Origin: Fusarium oxysporum f. sp. lycopersici 4287
Lineage: Eukaryota > Ascomycota > Sordariomycetes > Hypocreales > Nectriaceae
Assembly (NCBI RefSeq): GCF_000149955.1
Contig: NC_030988.1
Coordinates: 1,126,167-1,190,166, forward strand
Direction: 5' to 3'
DNA: 64,000 nucleotides
Position 1 is the stretch's first letter. Each line of letters starts with the position of its first letter. The notes beneath the pieces are model-generated. The model was given only the letters and a program-made list of their open reading frames with translations, made no database searches and was not told where the DNA came from. Both the position numbers and the translations under genes were made by a program. This document shows positions 47,019-59,025 of this stretch, in pieces.

Positions 47019-50000
47019 TTGCCCGCCTTGGTCTGTCTAACGTTGTCATCAGCTCTGCCGAAATGCTCCCACGCCGCACCTGCGCAACTACATGGCAATC
47101 CCGATCGCCACTATCGTGAACTCGATACTTACCCTCCCGTTCTAGTTCATCTCCGACAGCAACAGCAGCCCCAAAACCCGCCACAATATCAGTATTTGCT
47201 ACGGCAGTACCAACAGCAACGTCCTCCGTGCGGCTCAAGAGATCCTCCTATACAACGAGATACTACCGAGGATGGATGTCGACCCAAATCAACGGGCCAT
47301 GTGCCAGAAGGAACGTCTTCAACACATCTGCCAGCTCCCTCGCTCCTAACTCCTGCTGTGCCCGGCGCATACCCAGATAATACACCGCAACACATGAATT
47401 ACGAAGACGCGCCTTCTATGCCCCCAACCCCGGATGTCTATAGCGCGCCTACTTCCGTAACCCGTCAGACGTCCCGCGAGCAGCTTCAAGATTGTTCCCT
47501 AAACACCTTTGAACCCTTGTCTGGTGGGCATCCGTCGGCAAGAAAGAAAAGGAAGCGAGTTAGTCAGGTATGAGCGTCTTGGGAGTGGAAGCGAGCAAGT
47601 TCTAACTGGAGACAGGCATGCAACAGGTGCCGACAGCTGAAGGTCAGGTGCGACGGCGTGGTGCCATGTGAGAGATGCAAAAGAATGAGGGCGAATTGCA
47701 TATACAGCGAACACAGACCAAAACTGTATGTCTCGCGGAAATCCTCATTGACTTTGAAGGAAAACTCTAATACGTTTAACAGGATGGATCAGGCTCAAGC
47801 CGACATTGTACAAGGCCCCAGTTCTGCTCAGACTTCGCTTGACTCGATTATATCCCAACTGGAGCCAGCAAATCAGAGATTGAACAAGACGGAGTCCCAC
47901 GTGCCTAAGGATATTGCGACATCAGCTGCCAAGGCTGGATCGCCAGTGGGGGGTGAGTGCACGCGGCCGCCAACATCGCCTTACTTTGACAAAGGCGCTT
48001 CTGCAGTTCGATGCTACAATGACGCCCATCGCGATCACCCGTCCTCAGAGCCTATGCCACTGCGCATGATGGCTGAGGAAGAGATGGAGGTAGAGCCAGG
48101 CCCACCCGTTCCCCCTGGTGAGCCCGCGATTCCAATCAACCATACGACTCTGGCAGGCCTGCTGTTGGAATGGCCTTCCATTCGGGAGCTTACAAAACAT
48201 CACGTTGAGCGCGAAGGTGTTCGATACATTAGCGAATATCCCATCAGCCAAGAACAGAACAGAGGCGTTCTGATATTGTATGGTCGAGGTGAAGATTCCC
48301 ACCCTTCACAACATGTTAGAGAACCAACCGACCATGGCAACTTGGATGTGGCCGACGATTTATCCGATATGGCATCTCCTTCGCCCGCAGCTGATTGGGG
48401 CCAGCTCGGTGGACTGAGTCCTCCAGACCAAGTGGAATACAAGGGAGGTGTTTTGGTTGATGGCAATCCTNNNNNNNNNNNNNNNNNNNNNNNNNNNNNN
48501 NNNNNNNNNNNNNNNNNNNNNNNNNNNNNNNNNNNNNNNNNNNNNNNNNNNNNNNNNNNNNNNNNNNNNNNNNNNNNNNNNNNNNNNNNNNNNNNNNNNN
48601 NNNNNNNNNNNNNNNNNNNNNNNNNNNNNNNNNNNNNNNNNNNNNNNNNNNNNNNNNNNNNNNNNNNNNNNNNNNNNNNNNNNNNNNNNNNNNNNNNNNN
48701 NNNNNNNNNNNNNNNNNNNNNNNNNNNNNNNNNNNNNNNNNNNNNNNNNNNNNNNNNNNNNNNNNNNNNNNNNNNNNNNNNNNNNNNNNNNNNNNNNNNN
48801 NNNNNNNNNNNNNNNNNNNNNNNNNNNCTTACAGAGCCTCTTCCCCATGGAAGCCCTGCCCTCCGCAATGGAGCCATTCCACCTCCGCCCAATCAAGGCT
48901 CCCTTCTAGTGTACTCATCTCATTCCCATTCATCAGGTTTGCCATCACCTAAAGAGCAAGACCGGAACATTCATAGTCGTCGATCCTCTATCCATGGCAC
49001 AGATGCTTTCCGCTCTGGCTACAGTCTTAAGAAGAACTATGAGGTAATTCCTGGCCTGGAGTACTTTGCATATGCTACGGATATCCTTGGCAACCACGCC
49101 GGCGCGTACAACAACATGAAAAATGTGTACGCTAACATCTTTGCCGGGCTGTATCATGGCCAGCTGGGCAGACCAATGGAGAGCTTTGCTTTCATCCACA
49201 GGGCCAGCCACAAGCTTCAAGTCATCATGAGACCGTAAGTGTTGTGAGTTTTAGTAGAACACAGATCAGGAGTGGCTGACAATATTGCAGGAGCTTGGAC
49301 AAAATGCGACGAATCAAGCGTAACAGCGAGTTCATCCAGGAAACCAAGTATAACCAACTTGCTCTCACGTTCTGGACTTGCCTGCAGCTCGAGAGTGATC
49401 TCATTGCAGAGATGCAACTTCCCCCATCAGGACTGCTCTCGTATGAAGATGACATGCCGCACCCTAACATGAGTCTCTTGGAAGGTTTCAACCAGCGCAT
49501 CTTGGACAGCTACCCAGGTCAGCTATACTTGCGTACCCACCTCAACAGCATCCACCGAATGTTTTACGCTCCTGAAGATCCGGCCAAACCTGGCAAAGAT
49601 AAGTTCCGCAATGTCGGTGTCGTGTCTGATGCTGTCTCGGGTATGCATTGGGTTGCCCCCAGCTTTGCATTCAGAGAGGATGATCCCCCTGCAGATGATA
49701 TTCTGGCAGCAAGACTGCGGGCAAAGTACTGGGGAGCTCAGGTGATCACTTATCGCCCATTCATCCGACAAATTCTGCAGTTCTCGCACTCAATTAAGAA
49801 TCATGCATCGAGCCCCAACTTTCCCAGCGTCAGCTCCGAATTTCGACAGGACATCACAGCACCTGTTATTCATCCCAAGGCCAGAACGCATGGCGATGTC
49901 GATCCTCAAGTCGTTGAATTGGCTAAGAAGGGTATTAAAGCGCTCATTGAAAGCACCCGTGCTTTCCACGGTCTGGGAGATAGGAGGCCGATCATCACCA

Positions 50001-50432
50001 ATATTTTTGGCACAGCTCACGCGTAAGTCTTTCATCTTCAACTGATGCACCTGAAACTAACCACGCTCTAGGCAATGGGGCAACCTGTTGATTCTGTCCG
50101 CTGCATTCCGTGACCCAATCCTTCACACCTACGTAGATGAGGAACTACTCCGAACACTGTTCCACAAGACGATCCAGTTTTTGCGACAGTCGGCAACGGC
50201 AACGAGCGCACTTCGAACAGACATGCACATCCTTGAAGGCCTACAGAGAGATCTTTTTCAGCTACGATCTGAGGACCAACTCGAGCTTCTCGAGCGGCAC
50301 AAGCGCACCTGGCTACCATACTCCAAGACCTGTTCCCATGCCCGCGCCGCCTCAGACACCCCATCAGATGGGCGATCAAGGGCACCCACGATCTATGCCC
50401 CATCGTTGGCCGATGAATATTTCCTATCGTGA
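47019..50432 (+). CDS. Zn2Cys6 transcription factor with fungal_trans-type domain (interrupted by gap)
   Basis: Exon 1 (from about 47019, start uncertain) is Gln/Pro-rich and ends ARKKRKRVSQ. After a 48 nt intron (47568-47615) comes the zinc cluster ACNRCRQLKVRCDGVVPCER then CKRMRANC, with the exact C-x2-C-x6-C-x5-C-x2-C-x6-C spacing. An intron at 47726-47782 is likely, though its 57 nt are open in frame. A run of N (48471-48827) hides part of the middle. After it, YEVIPGLEYFAYATDILGNH, GLYHGQLGRPMESFAFIHRA and LALTFWTCLQLESDLIAEMQ belong to the fungal-specific transcription factor domain; introns 49235-49290 and 50023-50071 join the rest. Near 50300 two frames are both plausible; the other one is Pro-rich (RPVPMPAPPQTPHQMGD) and ends at 50505. 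The targets are unknown, and no metabolic cluster is visible nearby. Confidence 0.85.
48471..48827. other. Assembly gap (357 N)
   Basis: Unknown bases inside the Zn2Cys6 regulator gene. Whether the true length equals 357 cannot be told; the frame agrees on both sides if it does. Confidence 0.99.
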
Positions 50433-53400
50433 CTTGGAGATCAGTCCGGAGGACTCATTAAAGTCGTATCGTAATCATCATCATGACATGGCGTTTTGGA
50501 AATGATTAATTAGATTACGAAGGAGTGCCATTGCTCCAAAGGAAGGGCGACTTCTGTGTCGACCAAATTTGGAACAAATCGGGGGTCATCGAATGGCACT
50601 TGCTATTTTTCTTCTTCTTTTTTATCAAGGTAATTTCGCGCTACTATACTTAGAATGAGGCCTGAATATTTGTTCTCTCTATTCATATAACATGTCAGCC
50701 TCCTCAAAATGGACAAGCCGTCTGTCTAATTACATTGATCTTGACCCCATGTCCGTCAGGTCGGCCCCAACCGCCAAGGCATGACAGAATCGCACAGCAA
50801 AACACATTGAAGTCACAACCCCCCCAGTGTGTGAATGACATGCACTGACTTGACCGAGGAGCTTTCTACACAGTCTCAAGAAGACTGCGAGCAAGGCCGG
50901 CATAGATGCAGCTTGCAATATGTGCATTCCCAGATCATCCAATGAGGACCAGAGCGGCAGTGTTGACAAATCCACNNNNNNNNNNNNNNNNNNNNNNNNN
51001 NNNNNNNNNNNNNNNNNNNNNNNNNNNNNNNNNNNNNNNNNNNNNNNNNNNNNNNNNNNNNNNNNNNNNNNNNNNNNNNNNNNNNNNNNNNNNNNNNNNN
51101 NNNNNNNNNNNNNNNNNNNNNNNNNNNNNNNNNNNNNNNNNNNNNNNNNNNNNNNNNNNNNNNNNNNNNNNNNNNNNNNNNNNNNNNNNNNNNNNNNNNN
51201 NNGGACCGTGAATTAGAATGGCTAGGAACGAGGATCGAGCAAAAGGCGGTGATAACGGAAAGGGGGCGTCGATGCCGGATGAGGTGCCACGGAAAGGAAG
51301 GAGGAGAGGAAGAGAACAAGCAAACATAATCTCGGGTCAAGGAGTAGGGGAAAGCGACCCCGGTAGCACTAGACCATGGATGCTTGGATGAATGGAACGA
51401 CAAGGCTAGTACTGAAGTATACGTCTTGCCTTTTGCAATGAACCGTTGGGAGTCTGGGGACCTTGACTGTTGTGCCAGCCAAGACGAATGATATAGTCAT
51501 CCCACATCAACAATCCGTGATATTTCATGGTGAAATAATAAGCTGGACTCTTGATACTCAAGATACTAAGTAATTGTCTAGTTCCAATACATACAAGAGC
51601 AGCATATCGCACAACTTGCCCACAATACTGCCCGCTCTCCAGGTTCCCCCTCGTTGGTGATACTCTTTGTAGTCTTCCAATTCTCACTGGTGCCTGCCTG
51701 GTCATTTCAAGAGCCACGGAGGGAGTCTTTCGGGAAAGGATTAGATACATCACAAGTATTTCCGTTACTCTGTTGTGGATTACTGTCAAGTCATGACGTT
51801 TTCCCATAAGGAGTGTCATGTCCAACCAGCAAGGCCCCTGAACCACCTGAGCTTCCACGTAATGCCAGACAAGGGAGTGCTAGTTTCCGCTTCTGCGTCT
51901 CCATCTAAATCATGATCGTGTTCCTGGTCTCTTATGGTGGTATATCAGTACCCCGACTAACTTTCGTGAGCTCAGTTCACCCGCTTACACGACTTAGAAG
52001 CACGGTACGCGGTACGCCGGGGCTCCACAATACACTTTAGGGGATGCTGCTCCGTTCATTGTGGATGCAGCGGCCAATTGACCCGTGCATGTGAGCGTTG
52101 TCAGCAGTGGCGCTCCGCTCAATCTGTTTTGAGAGGTAGGAAAGTCCATCGGGGAAGCGGTCGACCCATCCGTCGCCGCTGGGTGGCACCTCGGCTGCCG
52201 GGATGACCGACCGATCCTTCGACTGATGGCCGGATTCGGGTAGAACGACGTCAATTCCGCCCCTGTTGCTTTTGCTAGAACCCCCACCTACCCTTTTAGG
52301 TGTTTGTGGGTGCCCCGCACTCACGCGTAACTGCGCATTGCGAACGACAGAACTCGGTGCAAGCAATGACGGGATGCTCAATTGTCTTTTCATCACATTC
52401 TGATTGCCGCTCAAAAAGTAATGAAGCCCAAGCAAGCGTTGCCGCAACTACCCAATCATGAAGCGGTAGAGATACACAGAAGAAATTGTAGCTAGCCCTG
52501 CCAATTCTCTCCCAAGCTTACCCCTCCACCAGCAAAATGCAACCGAGGCCATGAGATAAGTTGACAGCGAGAACCTTGGAACATCGCTTATCAAGGAAGA
52601 CGCATCGATGACTCTGTTCGGGGAAGCATCATTCCGTCAGGAGGGCCACTTGGCTTGCTTACCCTACATTTCTTGTCATTTCTGAAGACAACTACACTGA
52701 GGTCAATAAAGGAGGTGTGGATTAGATGCATAGTTTGGCTGATCTTGTCATGCATCAAACGGTGTTCCTGCAGTTTGACTCATGTCACAAATGACTTCGG
52801 AGGGGTTAATGACGTGGGTCTGGACCCCGCTGTTCTTGTGTAGTGAACAATGGAGAAGCGAAGACGTAGCGCCTGGCGGGGTTAGTGCAGTACATCAACT
52901 GGCTGTCCATGCTGTAAGCGCTTCTGCAAGGAACCACGCATGATAGAGTTACCCGTCTGCTAGCAGGGCACGATGCACACAAACAGCGCGAGACAATGTA
53001 ACCAGGCGTGGCCCTAAAATGTCCTCTTCAGATTGGGTTCTATTAATAAACGTGGCATCTGTGTTTGCGGGGCTGGCTGGTGGATCCACAGCTGGAGGCC
53101 AAATCCAGCGCTCTAACAGAGCCCAATGCGCGACATTTCAAGCATCATTGCCAGCATTCTCTACGTCCATAGGTAAGGTGCCGGGCCCTTGTTTGTGATT
53201 ACATGAGTAACGAAGGATAGATACTAAATAAAAAAGCCTAGCGATATCTTCTTTGAGAGCCTATTCTGCATAGCCATGGCATGATGTGTGGGCGATTGAA
53301 CACGTAGGAGCGAGGCTGCATTGTTGGTCTGGAGACCAAGAAGTTGAAAGCAAAGCGACCATATGGTAGCCTGCTTACAGTCAGCGCTGGTCCGTAAAGT

Positions 53401-53728
53401 CCTTGAGCAAGAGTTTCTGGACCTATATGCAGTTCTCGGTCACCTCTTCCTAAACTTTATATATTATGATCCAACTCGCTGCTGAGGCTGTCAGTGTCTT
53501 TGGCGATTCGACAACATTGGCATGACTTCAATAAGGCCAAACATCTCCCAACTTGTTCGTTAGTTTTTAACTTTATCGATACGCAGACTACTTCAAACGA
53601 TACCGCACTGCTTGTTGTTCAACTATTCCGGGCCATCGAAACTGGCTGCCTTATAGTCACCAACATTACGAACCACCCATCAGCCTAGAACAACAGCAGG
53701 GCCGTGTGTTATCACAGGTCCTTGGGGC
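50433..53728. other. Gene-poor region with a second assembly gap
   Basis: Holds a gap of 227 N at 50976-51202. No gene is recognised in the remaining 3 kb. A minus frame at 52037-52447 (136 codons, Ser/Gly-rich, RVSAGHPQTPKRVGGGSSKS) has some protein-like features but no domain. The rest has short frames only. Confidence 0.4.
50976..51202. other. Assembly gap (227 N)
   Basis: Unknown bases in intergenic DNA. Confidence 0.99.
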
Positions 53729-54965
53729 ATGGACGATTCGAACCGTATGAGGAGGCAGAATGAACCGCCGGTCCATTCGAACCCCAATCAAAGATACTCA
53801 CTCAACGATCCGTCACAACAGCGCCGTTCGCTCGCTGGAATTTCCAACGACAGGTATCGCCCTGCATCTCTTGCTGGCCCTTCATCGTCAGGGCGAGGCA
53901 TGGGGTCTCATGGTAACTACAATAGCTACTATTCAGATCCTAGTGCATCATTCTCGACGGCAAATATGCCTGGCACAGCTATAGCTTATGGCTCCGAGTA
54001 CGGCCACGACTCCCGCCGAACGCAAGGCTTTGGCGACTACAGTACTGCAGCTACGGCGATGTATAACGTTGGCCAACCAAGTACGCAAAAAACAGTTTAC
54101 GATGCGCAGCAATTCAGCTCGCGGCAACCTGCAGCTATGCAAATGATGCCACCAGATATCGCCTCCCGCTACTTTGGGTCTGAGACTGGGGCCTCAGCTG
54201 GTCCGAGTCCACAGCAACCGGCGCAGGGCTCAAGCGGATCCGCGAATGTGTATCAGCAAAGCAATGCTATGAATTATGCGAGCAACAGCATGTCCAGTGA
54301 AAGCGTAATGCCACAGGCAACAAAAACCGCCGATGTTTCAATGACAGAAGATCATGACTATGCGGAAGGCGCCCTCGAGGAGGAATGGGTCAGTTACCAG
54401 AGGCAGCTGGCTAGCATATTTCAGGAGATAGTAAATGGATCTCTCGAGAGTGCATCTGAGACATTGCTTAGTCTCACTAGCTGGCTCTTGTCTCAGGTCG
54501 CAGATCTAGGCATGTATTACACTGTCTATGTAATCGTAGAGGGGAACAGAAGAAAGCCAGAGCTGACTACTGTGCGTGCCCAGGTCTTAATCTTGACGAT
54601 ACCAACCTCCATGCTGATCGTATTCAGCTGTGGAACGACTTCAACCATGCTTGGCTCGGGTTGGGCCAGCGCCAAATTGACCTAATGACTTCATCCCAAC
54701 AACTTTGGAGAACGCAAAATCTGGTTCCAGAGGCCATGATTAAAAAGATGGGAAACGAACTAATAAGGCTATGTGACGGTATCGAGCGCCATGGCCTGGT
54801 GGACTATCAATATGGAGTATGGGAAGATCAAATAACCGCTGGTGAGCAAATACTGCTCCATTCAGAGAGTCTGGCCAGATCCGCTAACTTGCACTTGTAG
54901 TTCTCGGAGACTGTCTGGATCTATACGACGCTTCTAAAGAAGGCAGTGACAGCGGTAACCGGTGA
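53729..54965 (+). CDS. Conserved fungal protein of unknown function, 367 aa
   Basis: Exon 1 (53729-54509) is disordered and rich in Ser, Gln, Tyr and Pro, then passes into the helical region EWVSYQRQLASIFQEIVNGS and LLSLTSWLLSQVADL. Exon 2 (54584-54841) continues GLNLDDTNLHADRIQLWNDF, MIKKMGNELIRLCDGIERHG and LVDYQYGVWEDQI; exon 3 (54901-54965) ends VLGDCLDLYDASKEGSDSGNR. I remember this helical pattern from conserved proteins of filamentous ascomycetes without an assigned role. Phases agree at both introns. The first intron (54510-54583) can only keep the frame if its donor is GC (AG|GCATGT), a rare but accepted GC-AG intron. The second is ordinary (GTGAGC, branch GCTAAC). The fold suggests a scaffold or DNA-associated protein, which is speculation. 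Confidence 0.7.
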
Positions 54966-56130
54966 TAAATATAGTCTTTTCTTCGAAACTCTTTCAAGAC
55001 CGGAACGGTGCAAAAGTTCAGGCCAGGGTATCTACTAAGACTCGAGCGGTAGTGCTGGTGAGTCCACATACATTCTCGGATCACATCATTTGGAACTGAT
55101 ACTCGCAATCGCTAGCCTTTCCGTTGTGCGAAGCGGAGGTTCGTGTAGAGAGTAAAGTGATTCTTATGTCAAGCAGATAGTCTTTGGCAATTCTCAGATC
55201 TGGTATGACCAAATGCTGTTTTGTTCCAGGAAATCATAGCCTAGCAGCCTAGCTTCTGCTGTATTGAGCTTGGCATCTTTATATAATGGCATGAACGATG
55301 CAATACCAATTTGGCGTCAAGCCTTGATAGCACTTAAGAAATACCCTGTGAAAAACGATAACACACAGCTGTTCAGGGGCGGATGTAACCTGAGGTGTAG
55401 GTCGATGCTTGCGACTCAGGAACAGGGTCCATCACCGGGTATCAGAAGGGGTACCTGGCTGTTGAAGGAGCCATAGGGTAAGAATTCAGCTGCCACGATA
55501 AGCTGTCCATCAATGTGCTTAGCAACTTGAGGATGACTGAGGAAACCTAGCGCAACATGACATGGTCAGCTGGGCCGCGAATCAGGCCGAAAAAGGGGCT
55601 TGAATTGAATGAGATTTAAACAAGTCATTCAGATATCTGGAAGCATCTCATAACGCAAGCAGTTGATGTCAAGGGACATGCCTGGGTGGTCATGGCAGCA
55701 GGGCCTATTTTAGTGCTACCGTAAACAATTGTACTATGGAGACACCCTATCCCACCTTCTCACCGCCTTGTCTCAGTGTTGTCTAAGTCATAGAAAAGCA
55801 TCGAAGTATCCGATATCACATCAATGGATCCAATATCATGTCCTCTTCTTTGCCCTGTAACATCGAGCGTTACCGGGCCATTGACCGCTAGGGTGGCTTA
55901 TTTCATGCTGATTGGTGTCATAAAAAGTGTACCGCGAAGTAAATCCCACGGTCCAACAATCTCTTTCCCCATCAATTCTAATCACATCTTCACCACGACC
56001 TTAACAATCAAGCCAATTTCCGGTATATAGGCACTGGGTGGTTCAATTCTGAGCTGAGTGATTTCAATCTGTATCCGAAAGACTGTTCATAAGTCACTTG
56101 ATCTTAGGAGATAACACTCAATTGCAAACG
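54966..56130. other. Spacer, no intact gene seen
   Basis: Plus frames at 55264-55476 and 55824-56030 are short and unassigned. If the GH3-GNAT gene downstream ever had its glycosidase domain, it should lie here; I see no trace of it. Confidence 0.45.
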
Positions 56131-57785
56131 ATGTCAACTATACAAAGCCAGAGCTCACCGGCCACTTTACTATGGGATCACCAAGACCTGATTCCCCTTC
56201 AAAAGAACCTTGGTGAAGAAGATTTAGTCTTGTTATTAACACCTGCTGTTGTTCCGTTAGACCAGAGTCCTACCAACGCAGGTGATCCTTTCGAGCCTCT
56301 CGGTAAAGCACTTGCGCGCACACATCCTTGGATCCGGCATGTTCCTTATAGTAAGGAGCGTGGCATTACCGGCATTCATGTGGCATTCATCAAGCGAGCA
56401 CGAGTCGTTATCTTCGTGCTGACTGGCTTCTCGACAGAGGAAGGTTTATTTCAGCTTGAACTCGCCGAGGTTGCTCGTGAGGTGTGTGAAGAGCGCCCTT
56501 TAGTGCTGGTAGCCTGCTGTGAAGTTTCGGAAAAGGGGGCCCGCGCGTATGGTTTCCCAACTCTCATTCAGTGTCCGGGGTACTTTGTGGCAGACTTACA
56601 AGCCGTCGCCGTTCTTTTGACAAGTGAACGGCCGACAACAGAGGCCACGCCAAAGACCCGTAACTCTCCTCCCCCGCCAACTTGGCCGCTCCTGAAATGG
56701 GACTACGACAGAGATCTCCCAGAGACCCACGCTTTATGGGAAGCATGTTTGCCTTCCAAGTTCTATCTAAATCGGTCAACTCTTGGTTCTCGCTTGAAAC
56801 GCGATGGATATGCCATGCATTACTTGGTGAGAGAACCCCATAAAGGGGAGGCCATTGGATTTTGTGCAACATTCACAACGTTTACGGATAGTAGTGGCGA
56901 CCGACTGATTGGATCAATAGCCGCCATCATCGTTCATAAAGACTTTCGGGGCCAAGGTGTTGGGCGCTTCCTCCACGACGAGGTCGCGAGCAAACTTAAA
57001 AAGATTCGAGGTGTCGGAATCATTCAACTTGGAAGCACATTTCCAAGATTACTCTACGGTCTGCCCGTTCCTGAAACCGATACGGAGTGGTTCGAAAAAC
57101 GAGGTTGGAACATGAAGGAATCCACACCTGGAAACGGGCGGCGGGTGCTCGATTGGCTCTTGAGATTTGCCGACCATCCAGTTCCTGATCTGGCTTCCGC
57201 TGGCTTGACTTTCAGGCCATGTCAGACAGCAGATTACCAGAAGGTTGTCGAGATGGCAAATAAGGAGTCACAGAAGAGATACCGGTTTGGGTGGTACGAC
57301 CAATACGCCAAAACTATGGACACTTGCTATGTGAACGACATTGTAGTCGGGCTTGAAGGGGAAAATCTGGTAGCTGCGGCAATAACATATTTTCCAAATA
57401 ATGGGAGCCCTTGCGGCGCAGATATTCCATGGCCAGCCTCAATCGGACAAGGCATTGGAGGAGTTTCGTGCATCTGCATCAAAGGTCGTCCACAATCCAA
57501 ACCATGTTATCTGACATTGGCTGACTGTCAAATTAGATGAAGACCCGGATATGGTCAATCGTCGTGACTCGGTGGCTACGAGATTGCTCCTGGCTTGTCG
57601 GCAGACCCTGAGTGAGAGAGGAATGGTTGGAATGTTTGTTGATGGCAGCAGATCGGACGAAAATGTGCTGCAGTCTTTAGGTCAGTAAGATTCTCAGGGC
57701 TTTCGCAGCTATCACATGCTGACAATGAAACTTGGCAGGCTTTTGCAAATGGGCAGAATATAAAGAGCTTTGGCGAAAAGCCTAG
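56131..57785 (+). CDS. GNAT acetyltransferase joined to the tail of a GH3 beta-N-acetylglucosaminidase; glycosidase domain absent
   Basis: Three exons (56131-57484, 57537-57680, 57739-57785) give 514 residues with agreeing phases. Residues near 10-170 match the C-terminal part of fungal GH3 NagZ-like enzymes: ATLLWDHQDLIPLQKNL, DPFEPLGKALARTHPWIRHV, PYSKERGITGIHVAFIKRAR and ERPLVLVACCEVSE. Then follows a double GNAT region: DFRGQGVGR (271-279) is the acetyl-CoA loop, and a second unit starts LTFRPCQTADYQKVVEMANK. The last exons (GMVGMFVDGSR and FCKWAEYKELWRKA) complete it. Family knowledge: full-length fungal relatives have about 350-400 more residues of GH3 catalytic barrel in front. Here the ATG sits just before the truncation point. 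It may be a shortened gene that keeps acetyltransferase activity, or a 5'-deleted remnant; the three-exon frame is otherwise clean. Confidence 0.75.
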
Positions 57786-58595
57786 GGATGAGTGAAGAAA
57801 TAGGTCGCGAAGCAGCTGAGTTTGGGGCCTTGATGTCACAATGGATCAGTCATCTACAGCAGCTTGGGAGCGTATATAGAGAAAGGTTCTGTTAAGTTGA
57901 TCACTTTTTGTGTCGAGATCTAATCAGTTGAAATTGACGAGCACGAGCAACCGAGCTGGACAGACGCACAGTTCAGAGATGCGTCGCAAAACCAATTACC
58001 ACTAAGTACCAGCCAGGCATATTGAATCGCTGAAGAGTATTATTGATTGGCGGTAAATTACACAATTCGTAATTGAATGGCCGTACACAAAACAGACACC
58101 TGGTACTTCTTCTTTTGAAGAGACTATTTCCAAGTGGATAGCGATCTGTGGATGGAAGAGGCAGCGACGAGCGTGCATGATGGGCCCGGAGAGTAACCAG
58201 GGGAGGTTTATTTGCGCAGCGGCACTGGGTAATCGGTCAATCCGACTTCCCAATCTTGGCAACTCATCTACCAACCAACAGTTCAATGTGAGCCAACCAT
58301 TTGACCCAGTTCGCTGTTGAGCCACGGGACCAGTGGACGGAACCCTCAGCATCAGTGTCTTGTTTTGGTATCCATTCAACCTCACGCCATCCCCTTGCCA
58401 CTCTGACAGATCATCCATCTTTTTACCTGACAGTTCAATGTTGATTGTACTTGAGTTGAGCATAATACGCCAGTCGTTGTAAAGCAGTTTGTCGCCTTAC
58501 AACGCAGTTTTTGCCCAGGCCGCCGTGGGCTAGCGCTACCTTGCCCTTTCCGTCCCGAAAGCTCGCCACTGGAACTCTTTTACCATCATTCGGTG
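57786..58595. other. Spacer with one unassigned minus frame
   Basis: A minus frame at 58002-58463 (153 codons, starts MLNSSTINIELSGKKMDD) is open but not recognised; its later half looks like chance sequence. The leader of the gene at 58596 lies at the right end. Confidence 0.4.
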
Positions 58596-59025
58596 ATGTG
58601 CTACTTTGATCAAACGCGCTGGGCCTGCGGCTACTGGCGTTGGGGTCACTTCCGCCAACAGTGCAACAAAGAATACCGGATGGGCGAGACGTGCGGCCTG
58701 AAGCTTGTCTACGAAACCAGGACCAAGAGAGATAACTGCAAACTCTGCCAGGATATGGAGAAGAAGCAGCGCCGGTACGACAAGATGTATCGCGACGTTC
58801 AGCGCTGGCAGAGGGAGGGCAACCGAAATGCGACCATCGAGCGAACGTGTGCCGAGATGCAAGAAGTACTTGGTCAAATATACCGTATGAGAGAGGAGCA
58901 TGATCACAGGCTGCAATCCCTTGGCCAGGTGGGTCTAGAATATGATTTCCTTTCTTTGTTTATTCGCACAGGCATTGTGTGCGACGAGGAACACTACATG
59001 AGTGACTAACCCATCATTGCAGTAA
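58596..59025 (+). CDS. Small conserved fungal Cys/Arg-rich protein, 111 aa
   Basis: The frame MCYFDQTRWACGYWRWGHFR, QQCNKEYRMGETCGLKLVYE, CKLCQDMEKKQRRYDKMYRD and VQRWQREGNRNATIERTCAE is one I associate with a short conserved family in filamentous ascomycetes. The N-terminal 50 residues hold about six Cys in a possible zinc-binding arrangement; the rest is a basic helix or coiled coil. The end depends on splicing. With an intron from 58929 (donor GTGGGT) to 59022 (branch GACTAAC, acceptor TTGCAG) the next codon is TAA and the protein ends SLGQ, as I recall for relatives. Unspliced, it would run on to 59009 and add 26 unlike residues. No function is known to me. Confidence 0.7.

Noticed and set aside
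58536..58916. 126-codon minus frame opposite the small conserved gene
   Set aside because: It is the antisense shadow of the Cys/Arg-rich gene at 58596, which has recognisable conserved text.
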